64,000 nt of DNA from Rubrivivax sp. (GTDB lineage: Bacteria; Pseudomonadota; Gammaproteobacteria; Burkholderiales; Burkholderiaceae_C): assembly GCA_016719535.1 (NCBI GenBank), contig JADJYX010000004.1, positions 1 through 64,000 of the forward strand. Direction: 5' to 3'. The position numbers and the translations under genes were made by a program. The notes below the pieces were generated by a model that did no database searches, was not told the origin of the DNA, and was given only the letters and a program-made list of their open reading frames with translations. Below, piece after piece: positions 29,433-37,394 of the stretch. Every line of letters begins with the position of its first letter. Positions within the stretch are counted from its first letter, which is position 1.

Positions 29433-30623
29433 TCAGGCCGCCGGGACGGCGGCGCGCAGACGGTCCTCACCCGGCAGCCACATCACCGCCAGCGCGCTCA
29501 GCATCGACACGCCTGCCATCACCAGCAGCATGGCCGCGAAGCCGTTGGCCTTGACCATCGGGCCCAGCAGCCAGACGGCGCCCGAACTGAAGCCGAAGGC
29601 CACCGTCAGCCGCATGCCGGCCACGCGCGAGCGCAGGCGGTCGTCGACATAGCGCACGATCATCGCGTCGGTGAACGGGATGGCGCCGAAGATCATCGCC
29701 ATCGTGCCCAGCAGCGCAACGAAGATCCACCAGCCGTGGGCATGCGCGGCCAGCACCAGCAGCGGCACCTGGCCGAGCACGATGGCCAGGTACAAGGGCT
29801 TGAGCGGGTAGCGGTCGATCAGGCGGCCGACGATCAGCTGCGCCAGCGAGGCCACCGCATAGACCGCGGCCAGCAGCGCCCCCAGCGTCGACGGGTCCTC
29901 GACCAGGCCTTGCAGGCGCTCGGCCATCAGGCGGCCGTTGCCGTTGGTGGTGACGTTGAAGAGCACGCCCGAGGCAATGGCTGCGGCCGTCATCACCACG
30001 AAGACGCGCGCCAGCATGGCCGCGGGCAGCGGCACGGCGGCCTTGGTCGTGCGTCGCGCCGGCGGCTCGGTCTCGACCGGCACCCACTTCATGAACATCA
30101 GCCCCAGTCCCAGCGTCAGCACGCCGGGCACCACGAACGCCCAGCGCCAGCCGGCCCAGGCCACCAGCAAGCCGGTCAGCCCGGCTGCCGCCGCGATGCC
30201 CAGGTTGCCCGACAGCCCGCTCCAGCCGATGGTGCGGCCCGGCCGGGTGCTGTGCTGCAGCAGCATCGGGATGCCCACCGGGTGGTAGATCGCCGAAAAG
30301 GCGCCCAGCAGCGTCAGTGCAGCAGCCAGCTGCCAGGCATTCTGCGCCAGCGAGGCCAGCAGCGACGAGGCACCGATGCCGAAGAAGAAGAGCAGCATCA
30401 TGCGCCGCCGGCCCCACAGGTCGCCCAGCCGCCCGGCCGGCGCCGAACCCAGGCCGAACATCACGAAGGCGCCGACGCCATACGGCATCAGGTCCTCCCA
30501 GCGCGCAAAGCCGAAGTCGGCGGCGATCGCCGCCACCGCAGTGGCGAAGATCAGCAGGAACAGATGGTCGAGCGCATGCGCCAGGTTCAGCAGCAGGGTC
30601 AGGGAGCGCGGGATGCGGTTCAT
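29433..30623 (-). CDS. MFS transporter
   Basis: A 396-residue permease with about 12 transmembrane helices. The family loop motif appears as GRLGDLWGRRRMMLLFF (about 65–81). GAFSAIYHPVGIPMLLQ near 112 resembles the fosmidomycin-resistance/FsrR-like branch. The start at MNRIPRSLTLLLN is chosen, since the upstream 22 codons are Arg/Pro-rich and unlike the family. The substrate is not known. The lipoprotein gene upstream ends 52 bp before its start. Confidence 0.85.
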   Translation of the reverse strand: MNRIPRSLTLLLNLAHALDHLFLLIFATAVAAIAADFGFARWEDLMPYGVGAFVMFGLGSAPAGRLGDLWGRRRMMLLFFFGIGASSLLASLAQNAWQLAAALTLLGAFSAIYHPVGIPMLLQHSTRPGRTIGWSGLSGNLGIAAAAGLTGLLVAWAGWRWAFVVPGVLTLGLGLMFMKWVPVETEPPARRTTKAAVPLPAAMLARVFVVMTAAAIASGVLFNVTTNGNGRLMAERLQGLVEDPSTLGALLAAVYAVASLAQLIVGRLIDRYPLKPLYLAIVLGQVPLLVLAAHAHGWWIFVALLGTMAMIFGAIPFTDAMIVRYVDDRLRSRVAGMRLTVAFGFSSGAVWLLGPMVKANGFAAMLLVMAGVSMLSALAVMWLPGEDRLRAAVPAA

Positions 30624-30675
30624 CAGCGGATGGCGTGTGGTGCGGCCGGGCCGCCCACAACGACGACCGGGCGGG

Positions 30676-31758
30676 CTAGAGCGCGACACCGTTGATCGTG
30701 GCCGACTTCAACTCCGACCGCTCCAGCACGGTGCCGGCGGCGTTGCGGGACTCCTCGCGCGCCGGTATGCCGCGTCCGACGACATACCAGACATACTCGA
30801 CGGCGACCGAGGCGTCCGTGGTCTGCCGATAGCGGCAGGTCTCGAAGCTGCGCCCGTGAACGGTGATCGACTCGCGTGCCTCATAGGTGTAGGTGGTGCT
30901 GCTCGACCCGGAACTGGGCGGGAACGGGAACGGGGCGTTGATGTAGGTCGTCGTGGCCGCCAAGGTCTTGGTCAGCGATTGGCCGATCTGCAGCGTGAAT
31001 TCGTTGTTGAGCACGGGCGGTGAAAAAACGGTCCGGCTGGTCAGGTTGGCGCCGGAAAACGAGATCTGGGCCTCGCTGCCCAGCGAACGGGTGAGCTCGT
31101 TGTCCGCGATCTGTTCATAGGCCAGGACGGTGGAGTCCATCGCTTGCCCCGACTGGTTGCCAGTGACCCGGCTGTTGACGCGCAGCGCCGCCTGGCCCTC
31201 GAAGGCGACGGCTGCCTCGACGAGTCCGGAGATGGTGTATTCGCCGGACGAAGTGGAGGGGCTGAAGACGGTGTTGGTATAGACCGCCTCGTAACGGTTG
31301 CCAACGCGCAAGGCCTCGCTGGCCGGCATCATGCACCCGTTGAGGGCCCCGGTGCTGCCGCCGCCGCAGTTCACCCGGCTGCAGACCTGGCTGGCGAAAT
31401 CCTGCACCGCGCCATAGTCGGTCAGCTGATTGTTCGTGAATACCCCGTAGCCATAGGCTCTGCCGTTGGAGACCCCGAGGTAGTTGCCATTGCCGAAGTC
31501 ACGAACATCGAACAGCTTGCCTTCGAAGGGGTAGTTCGGGATCACGGCCGGTGGGGCGCTTCCGAACAGGCTGGGATAGGTGATCTGTGCCCACTGGAAC
31601 AGCTGATCGTTGCTGATCGCCTGGGCGGCCAGCGCCCGGGCGCGCTTGACTTCCCCATCGGCCAAGGCCTGCGGGGATCCGTCCGCGGCGCCGCCACCGC
31701 AGGCGGCCAAGGTCATGGTGGCCGCAAGGGCCAGAGCGGCTTTCGTGGCTTGAAGCAT
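30676..31758 (-). CDS. Putative lipoprotein with a Burkholderiales surface-protein domain
   Basis: A 360-residue protein. The signal peptide ends in lipobox LAAC (Cys about 20), followed by GGGAADGS. Residues of about 50–135 carry a pattern that recurs in many betaproteobacterial exported proteins: LFQWAQITYPSLFG, then FGNGNYLGVSNGRAYGYG, then GAVQDFASQVC. The rest is Ser/Thr-rich beta-type sequence of unknown function, with Cys pairs near 133 and 300. The start at MLQATKAAL is chosen for the signal peptide; an ATG at 31851 would add 31 unrelated residues. GC content is slightly lower than its neighbours. Confidence 0.75.
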   Translation of the reverse strand: MLQATKAALALAATMTLAACGGGAADGSPQALADGEVKRARALAAQAISNDQLFQWAQITYPSLFGSAPPAVIPNYPFEGKLFDVRDFGNGNYLGVSNGRAYGYGVFTNNQLTDYGAVQDFASQVCSRVNCGGGSTGALNGCMMPASEALRVGNRYEAVYTNTVFSPSTSSGEYTISGLVEAAVAFEGQAALRVNSRVTGNQSGQAMDSTVLAYEQIADNELTRSLGSEAQISFSGANLTSRTVFSPPVLNNEFTLQIGQSLTKTLAATTTYINAPFPFPPSSGSSSTTYTYEARESITVHGRSFETCRYRQTTDASVAVEYVWYVVGRGIPAREESRNAAGTVLERSELKSATINGVAL

Positions 31759-31954
31759 GGGGATGGTTCTCCGACTCTGAATTTGCAACGATCCGGCAGC
31801 ACGCTGTCGGTCACAGCTTGGCGACGATAGCAGCGTCGTGACCTGCTGCAAGGGCCGATTCGGACCATGTCGGCCACAAAGTCATGGCTCTGCCCGGTTG
31901 AGAACGGGCAGCGGCGGCCCGGGGCGGCCGCCGCTGACGGGGTGTGGCGCGCTT

Positions 31955-33073
31955 TCAGGCCGTGGGCGTCATCCCCATGCGCCGCCGGTACCACTCGTGA
32001 AAGTGCTGCATGCCGTCTTCCATCGGGCTCTGGTAGGGGCCGGATTCGTCGTCGCCGCGCGCCATCAGGGCCGCGCGGCCGGCATCCATGCGCTCGCCGA
32101 TCTCGTCGTCCTCGATGCAGGTCTCCATGTAGGCGGCCTGCTCGGCTTCGATGAAGTCACGCTCGAAGGCGGCAATCTCTTCGGGGTAGAAGAATTCCAC
32201 GAGGTTGAGCGTCTTGCGCGGCCCTCGAGGGAACAACGACGACACCACCAGCACATGCGGATACCACTCGACCATCACGGTCGGGTAGTAGGTCAGCCAG
32301 ATGGCGCCATGGGCGGGCGGCTGGCCGTTGCGGTATTTCAGCACCGCGTCGTGCCAGCGCTGGTAGGCCGGCGAGCCGGCCTTGCGCAGGCGGTCGTGCA
32401 CGCCCACCGTCTGCACCGAGTGTTCGGCGCCGAATTCCCAGCGCAGGTCGTCGCAGGTGACGAACGAACCCAGGCCCGGGTGGAAGGGGCCGACGTGGTA
32501 GTCCTCGAGATAGACCTCGATGAAGGTCTTCCAGTTGTAGTTGCACTCGTGCAGCACCGATTTCTCGAAGACATAGCCCGAGAAGTCGAGCTCGGCCGCC
32601 GGGCCCAGCGTGGCCAGGTCGGTCGCCACGTCGCGGCCCTTGGGCTCGAACAGCAGTCCGTGCCAGTTCTGCAGCGGGTAGTTGCGCAGGTTCAGGCAGG
32701 GGTCCTCGGCGAAGTGCGGCGCGCCGATCAGCTCGCCCTTCAGGTCGTAGGTCCAGCGGTGCAGCGGGCACACCACGCTGCCAGGCGTATGGCCACGGCC
32801 CTTGAGCATCACGGCCTGGCGGTGGCGACAGACGTTGGAGATCAGCTCGATGCCGGCTGGCGAGCGCACGAGCGCGCGACCTTCGGCCTCCTGGGCCAGG
32901 GCCAGGTAGTTGCCAACCTCAGGCACGGCCAGTTCATGCCCGAGGTAGCGCGGACTGGACTCGAAGATGAGCGACTGTTCTTTTCGGAACAGTTCCTCGT
33001 CGAAATAGGTGGTGACGGAGAGTTGAGTGCGGCTGCACTCGAGAGCTTCGAGACTGATGCTCAGGTCAGACAT
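31955..33073 (-). CDS. Rieske non-haem iron oxygenase, alpha subunit
   Basis: A 372-residue ring-hydroxylating-type oxygenase. The N-terminal Rieske centre is CRHRQ…CPLHRW (about residues 82–105, Cys-X-His and Cys-X2-His). The mononuclear iron site is LEDYHVGPFHP (about 186–196, Asp-X2-His-X4-His). No beta subunit or reductase gene adjoins, so a separate electron donor is needed. It resembles Rieske proteins that sit beside xseB–ispA in many Burkholderiales; the substrate is unknown. Its transcript start region has an unusual hairpin between GGAG and the ATG. Confidence 0.88.
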   Translation of the reverse strand: MSDLSISLEALECSRTQLSVTTYFDEELFRKEQSLIFESSPRYLGHELAVPEVGNYLALAQEAEGRALVRSPAGIELISNVCRHRQAVMLKGRGHTPGSVVCPLHRWTYDLKGELIGAPHFAEDPCLNLRNYPLQNWHGLLFEPKGRDVATDLATLGPAAELDFSGYVFEKSVLHECNYNWKTFIEVYLEDYHVGPFHPGLGSFVTCDDLRWEFGAEHSVQTVGVHDRLRKAGSPAYQRWHDAVLKYRNGQPPAHGAIWLTYYPTVMVEWYPHVLVVSSLFPRGPRKTLNLVEFFYPEEIAAFERDFIEAEQAAYMETCIEDDEIGERMDAGRAALMARGDDESGPYQSPMEDGMQHFHEWYRRRMGMTPTA

Positions 33074-33104
33074 GATCCGAAAGGATCCTCCAGCAGAGTG
33101 TCCA

Positions 33105-33135
33105 AACCCCCACCTGGTGGCCCCGCAGGTGGGTT
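33105..33135. other. Hairpin in the divergent Rieske–xseB intergenic region
   Basis: CCCACCTG (33109–33116) pairs with CAGGTGGG (33126–33133), extended by AAC/GTT. It is the only clear structure besides the 33074–33087 hairpin in the 207-bp divergent promoter region (33074–33280). Could be an operator or part of the Rieske mRNA leader. Confidence 0.35.
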
Positions 33136-33280
33136 CAAGATCCGCGGCAACCGGTCGGGGTGGTTGCAGCGGGCCGCGGATTCTACCCAGCCCCTCTGTC
33201 GGGGGTCCATGCGCATCCCTTTGCCGGTCGGGTCAAGTTGCAGGACCGACTAAAATCATCCACCGCGTTCCCGCAATCCC

Positions 33281-33517
33281 ATGGCCCGCACCAGCGTCAC
33301 GACCCCCAAGGACCCTGCCAGCTACGAGCAGGCGGTGGCCGAACTCGACCAGCTCGTGCAGCGCATGGAAGCCGGCCAGCTGCCGCTGGACCAGTTGCTC
33401 GACAGCTACCGCCGCGGTAGCGACCTGCTGGTCTGGTGCCGCCAGCGGCTGCAGGCGGTGGAAGAGCAGGTCAAGCTGCTCGAGGACGGTCAGCTCAAGG
33501 CCTGGCCGCCGGCATGA
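33281..33517 (+). CDS. xseB: Exodeoxyribonuclease VII small subunit
   Basis: A 78-residue small subunit of exonuclease VII, which degrades single-stranded DNA. Family core: YEQAVAELDQLVQRMEAGQLPLD and SYRRGSDLLVWCRQRLQ. Its stop overlaps the ispA ATG (ATGA). The xseB–ispA–dxs order is the common proteobacterial isoprenoid cluster. Confidence 0.95.
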   Translation: MARTSVTTPKDPASYEQAVAELDQLVQRMEAGQLPLDQLLDSYRRGSDLLVWCRQRLQAVEEQVKLLEDGQLKAWPPA

Positions 33518-34419
33518 GGGGCGCCGAATTCGACGCCTGGATGCGCCAGGGCCAGGCCGCGGTGGAGGCGGCCCTGCAGAGCTGGGTGCCCGCCGATGCG
33601 CCGGCCGGGCTGGGTGTGGCCATGCGCTACGGCGTGCTCGACGGCGGCAAGCGGCTGCGCCCGCTGCTGGCGCTGGCGGCAGCCCAGGCCACGGGGGGTG
33701 CCCCTGCGGCGTCGATGCGTGCGGCGGTGGCGGTGGAACTGATCCACGCCTATTCGCTGATCCACGACGACATGCCCTGCATGGACAACGACGTGCTGCG
33801 GCGGGGCAAGCCCACGGTGCACGTGCAGTTCGGCCAGGCCCAGGCCATGCTGGCCGGCGACGCCATGCACACGCTGGCCTTCGAGATCCTCACCGCGCCG
33901 CCCGAGGCCGGGTCCGGTTTCGATCTCGAGCCTGCGCTGCAGGCGCGGCTTTGCGCGCTGCTGGCGCGCGCCTCGGGCCATGCCGGCATGGCCGGCGGAC
34001 AGGCGATCGACCTGGCCAGCATCGGGCGCCCGTTGACCGAAGCGCAGCTGCGCGACATGCACCGCCGCAAGACCGGCGCGCTGCTGCGGGCCAGCGTGCA
34101 GATGGGCGCGGCCTGCGGCCGCGTCGATGCCCACGCCTGGCAAGCGTTGTCGGACTATGGTGCCGCCCTCGGCCTGGCCTTCCAGGTCGTCGACGACATC
34201 CTCGACGTGACGCAGGAATCGGCCACGCTGGGCAAGACGGCCGGCAAGGATCAGGACGCCAACAAGCCCACCTACGTGACCGTGCTCGGGCTGGACGCTG
34301 CACGCCACCATGCAGCCGAGTTGCACGCCCAGGCGCACGCCGCACTCTCGCGCAGCGGCCTGGCCGACGTGGCCGCGCTGGCCCTGCTGGCCGACCGCGT
34401 GGTCGACCGGGACAACTGA
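33514..34419 (+). CDS. ispA: Farnesyl diphosphate synthase
   Basis: A 301-residue trans-prenyltransferase making C10–C15 prenyl diphosphates. First Asp-rich motif HDDMPCMDNDVLRRGKPT (about 87–104), second motif QVVDDILDVT (about 228–237), and GGKRLRP near 46. Translation is coupled to xseB by a 4-bp overlap. Supplies farnesyl diphosphate for quinones, haem and cell-wall lipids, using precursors from dxs downstream. Confidence 0.96.
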   Translation: MRGAEFDAWMRQGQAAVEAALQSWVPADAPAGLGVAMRYGVLDGGKRLRPLLALAAAQATGGAPAASMRAAVAVELIHAYSLIHDDMPCMDNDVLRRGKPTVHVQFGQAQAMLAGDAMHTLAFEILTAPPEAGSGFDLEPALQARLCALLARASGHAGMAGGQAIDLASIGRPLTEAQLRDMHRRKTGALLRASVQMGAACGRVDAHAWQALSDYGAALGLAFQVVDDILDVTQESATLGKTAGKDQDANKPTYVTVLGLDAARHHAAELHAQAHAALSRSGLADVAALALLADRVVDRDN

Positions 34420-34424
34420 AATGA

Positions 34425-34480
34425 AACGACCCCCACGCTCACTTCGCTCGCTGCCCTCCGAGGGGGAGCGTCAGTGGCTT
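34425..34480. repeat. Candidate dispersed intergenic repeat
   Basis: The ispA–dxs gap holds a CCCCCACGCT…GAGGGGGAGCGT segment with a GCTCACTTCGCTCGCTGCC core. Such Ser/Arg-codon-like, C/G-block palindromic units are common between genes in Burkholderiales. Only one copy was noticed in this window, so the repeat status is inferred. Confidence 0.35.
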
Positions 34481-34502
34481 CGGGCGGCCGGGCGCCACTG
34501 AC

Positions 34503-36392
34503 ATGCCGAAATTCGCCTTGCTCGACACCATCGCCAGCCCGGCCGACCTGCGCCGGCTGCCCCGTCAGGAACTGCCCCGCCTGGCCCAGCAGTTGCGCGA
34601 CTTCGTGCTGCACAGCGTCAGCCAGACCGGCGGCCACCTGTCCAGCAACCTGGGCACGGTGGAGCTGACGGTGGCGCTGCATTACGTCTTCAACACCCCC
34701 TGGGACCGGCTGGTGTGGGACGTGGGGCACCAGACCTACCCGCACAAGATCCTCACCGGCCGCCGCGAGCGCATGGCCACGCTGCGGCAGCTGGGTGGCA
34801 TCAGCGGTTTTCCGCGCCGCGACGAGAGCGAATACGACACCTTCGGCACCGCACACAGCAGCACCAGCATCTCGGCCGCGCTGGGCATGGCGCGCGCCGC
34901 GCGGCTCAAGGGCGAGGAGCGCAAGGCCGTGGCCATCATCGGCGACGGTGCCATGACTGCCGGCATGGCGTTCGAGGCGTTGAACAACGCCGGCGTCTCG
35001 CACGAGGGCGACAACGCCGACCTGCTGGTGGTGCTGAACGACAACGACATGTCGATCAGTCCGCCGGTCGGTGCGCTCAACCGTTACCTGGCGCGGCTGA
35101 TGAGCGGCCAGTTCTACACCGCCGCACGCGAAGGCGCGAAGGCGGTGCTGAAGAATACGCCGCTGTTCGAGCTGGCGCGCCGCTTCGAGGAGCATGCCAA
35201 GGGCATGCTGGTGCCGAGCACGATCTTCGAGGAATTCGGATTCCAGTATGTCGGTCCGATCGACGGCCACGACCTCGATTCGCTGATTCCGACGCTGGAG
35301 AACCTGCGCGGCAGGCGCGGCCCCCATTTTCTGCACGTCGTCACCAAGAAGGGCTATGGCTACAAGCTGGCCGAGGCCGACCCCGTCAACTACCACGGCC
35401 CCGGCAAGTTCGACCCCGCGGTCGGCCTCGTCAAGCCGGCCACGCCGCCCAAGCCGACCTACACACAGGTCTTCGGCCAATGGCTGTGCGACATGGCCGA
35501 GGCCGACGAACGGCTGATCGGCATCACGCCGGCGATGCGCGAAGGTTCGGGCATGGTCGAGTTCCACCGTCGTTTTCCGAAGCGCTATTTCGACGTCGGC
35601 ATCGCCGAGCAGCATGCCGTGACCTTTGCCGCCGGACTGGCCTGCGAAGGGCTGAAGCCGGTGGTGGCGATCTATTCCACCTTCCTGCAGCGCGGCTACG
35701 ACCAGCTGATCCACGACGTCGCGCTGCAGAACCTGCCGGTGGTCTTTGCGCTCGACCGCGCCGGCCTGGTGGGTGCCGACGGCGCCACCCATGCCGGCGC
35801 CTACGACATCGCCTTCGTGCGCTGCATCCCCAACTGCAGCATGCTGACGCCCAGCGACGAAAACGAATGCCGCCAGGCGCTGACCACGGCCTTCCGCCGC
35901 GACCACCCGGTGGCCGTGCGCTACCCGCGCGGCAGCGGCATCGGCGCCGCCATCGAAGCGGGCCTGAACGATTGGCCCTGGGGACGCGGCGTGGTGCGGC
36001 GGCGCGGCCGCGGCGTGGCGGTGCTGGCTTTCGGCACCGTGCTGCACCCGGCGCTGGCGGCGGCCGATTCGCTGGACGTCACGGTGGTCGACATGCGCTT
36101 TGCCAAGCCGCTGGACGAGGCCCTGGTGCTCGAGATGGCCCGCAGCCACGATGCCATCGTCACCGTCGAGGAGGGTTGCGTCGACGGCGGCGCGGGCTCG
36201 GCGGTGGGCGAATGCCTGGCTGCGGCGGGGCTGGCCGTGCCGCTGCTGCACCTGGGGCTGCCCGATCGTTTCGTCGAGCATGGCGATCCCGCCAAGCTGC
36301 TGGCCCGATGCGGCCTCGACGCCGCCGGCATCGAGGCCTCGATCCGCCAGCGCTTCTTCCCGCGCCCGGCGCTCAGCGCCGTCAACGCCTGA
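34503..36392 (+). CDS. dxs: 1-deoxy-D-xylulose-5-phosphate synthase
   Basis: A 629-residue thiamine-diphosphate enzyme for the first MEP-pathway step (pyruvate + glyceraldehyde 3-phosphate). Motifs are intact: HLSSNLGTVELTVALH (about 46), the ThDP/Mg site GDGAMTAGMAFEALNNAG (about 149–166), GPIDGHDLDSL and the catalytic-Glu segment AEQHAVTFAAGLA (about 370), plus YSTFLQRGYDQ. Normal length. Lies 83 bp after ispA, so likely co-transcribed, but the repeat-like element between them could modulate this. Confidence 0.97.
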   Translation: MPKFALLDTIASPADLRRLPRQELPRLAQQLRDFVLHSVSQTGGHLSSNLGTVELTVALHYVFNTPWDRLVWDVGHQTYPHKILTGRRERMATLRQLGGISGFPRRDESEYDTFGTAHSSTSISAALGMARAARLKGEERKAVAIIGDGAMTAGMAFEALNNAGVSHEGDNADLLVVLNDNDMSISPPVGALNRYLARLMSGQFYTAAREGAKAVLKNTPLFELARRFEEHAKGMLVPSTIFEEFGFQYVGPIDGHDLDSLIPTLENLRGRRGPHFLHVVTKKGYGYKLAEADPVNYHGPGKFDPAVGLVKPATPPKPTYTQVFGQWLCDMAEADERLIGITPAMREGSGMVEFHRRFPKRYFDVGIAEQHAVTFAAGLACEGLKPVVAIYSTFLQRGYDQLIHDVALQNLPVVFALDRAGLVGADGATHAGAYDIAFVRCIPNCSMLTPSDENECRQALTTAFRRDHPVAVRYPRGSGIGAAIEAGLNDWPWGRGVVRRRGRGVAVLAFGTVLHPALAAADSLDVTVVDMRFAKPLDEALVLEMARSHDAIVTVEEGCVDGGAGSAVGECLAAAGLAVPLLHLGLPDRFVEHGDPAKLLARCGLDAAGIEASIRQRFFPRPALSAVNA

Positions 36393-36480
36393 TCCGGCTG
36401 ACGATTCAACGGATTCGCACGCCGTCGTGTAAACCCTGCGACGGCAGCAACCTCCCAACGGTGCGATCCTTTGCCCCCTG

Positions 36481-37272
36481 ATGACGAACCTGACCGACGC
36501 CCTTCACATCCCCGACACGCAGAGCGAGCGCGACGAGCGCCACCTCGTGATCCAGCGCGTGGGCGTGAAGGACGTGCGCTATCCGCTGCAGCTGCGCGTG
36601 GCCGGTGCCGTGCAGTCGACGGCGGCGCTGTGGGCGCTGGACGTCACGCTGCCGGCCGAGCAGAAGGGCACGCACATGTCGCGCTTCGTCGCCTGGCTGG
36701 AGGACAACACCGAGCCGCTGGACGCCGCCACCCTGCGTGCGCGCCATGCGCAGATGCTCGACAAGCTGCACGCCACCGACGGCCGCATCGAGGCCGCGTT
36801 CTCCTTCTTCCTGAAGAAGCGCGCGCCGGTGTCGGGCCTGCAGAGCCTGCTCGACTACCAGGGCCGCTGGATCGCCGAGACGCGCGGCGGCGTGACGTCG
36901 ATCTGGGCCGAGGTCGGCGTGCCGGTGAAGAGCCTGTGCCCGTGCAGCAAGGAGATCGCCGACTACGGCGCGCACAACCAGCGCTCGCTGGTGACGATCC
37001 GCGTCGAGTTGCTGCAGGCGGTCGAATGGCACGAACTGGTGCGCTTTGCCGAGGACGAGGCCAGCAGCGAGATCTGGCCGATGCTCAAGCGCAGCGACGA
37101 GAAGTGGGTCACCGAGCGTGCCTACGAGAACCCCAAATTCGTCGAGGACCTGGTGCGCGACGTCGCGCTGCGCCTGAACCAGGACGCGCGCATCGGGCGT
37201 TATGCGGTGGACGTCGAGAATTTCGAGTCGATCCACAATCATTCTGCCTATGCCCGCATCGAGCGGGCATAG
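36481..37272 (+). CDS. folE2: GTP cyclohydrolase I, type IB
   Basis: A 263-residue FolE2 enzyme, the metal-flexible form that opens GTP to dihydroneopterin triphosphate for folate (and queuosine) synthesis. The metal and catalytic region is VKSLCPCSKEIADYGAHNQR (about 149–168), and the C-terminus reads VENFESIHNHSAYARIERA. Length is normal. The last codons form a perfect 12-bp hairpin and are duplicated 115 bp downstream. Confidence 0.95.
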   Translation: MTNLTDALHIPDTQSERDERHLVIQRVGVKDVRYPLQLRVAGAVQSTAALWALDVTLPAEQKGTHMSRFVAWLEDNTEPLDAATLRARHAQMLDKLHATDGRIEAAFSFFLKKRAPVSGLQSLLDYQGRWIAETRGGVTSIWAEVGVPVKSLCPCSKEIADYGAHNQRSLVTIRVELLQAVEWHELVRFAEDEASSEIWPMLKRSDEKWVTERAYENPKFVEDLVRDVALRLNQDARIGRYAVDVENFESIHNHSAYARIERA

Positions 37273-37274
37273 GC
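37246..37274 (+). terminator. Hairpin at the folE2 stop codon
   Basis: GCCTATGCCCGC (37246–37257) pairs perfectly with GCGGGCATAGGC (37263–37274) around ATCGA. It includes the stop codon. There is no T-run, so a classic intrinsic terminator is doubtful; a 3' stabilising structure is the alternative. Confidence 0.4.
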
Positions 37275-37321
37275 GCCGGCCCGACGGGTCGGCCGCGCCT
37301 ACGGCGCGTGAATGATGGCGG

Positions 37322-37355
37322 CAACGGCTCACATGCCGCAGGCATGTGAGCGTTG
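37322..37355. terminator. Strong hairpin between converging folE2 and MFS genes
   Basis: GCTCACATGCC (37327–37337) pairs with GGCATGTGAGC (37341–37351) around GCA, extended by CAAC/GTTG with one bulge. The position suits a transcript-end structure for both converging genes, although no clear T-tract follows. Confidence 0.45.
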
Positions 37356-37394
37356 TCACAACATTCTGCCTATGCCCGCATCGAGCGGTAGGCT

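Larger units (their letters stand above)
37234..37393. repeat. Direct duplication of the folE2 3' end
   Basis: A roughly 37–41-bp unit occurs at 37234–37274 (the folE2 end) and at 37357–37393. A 26-bp core (starting ATTCTGCC, ending GAGCGG) is identical, and copy 2 lacks GCA before TAGGC. Between the copies lies a separate 11-bp-stem hairpin. Confidence 0.8.

Noticed and set aside
34272..36458. About 728-codon open frame antisense to dxs and the ispA end
   Set aside because: Shadow of conserved dxs; no start signal or recognisable domain.
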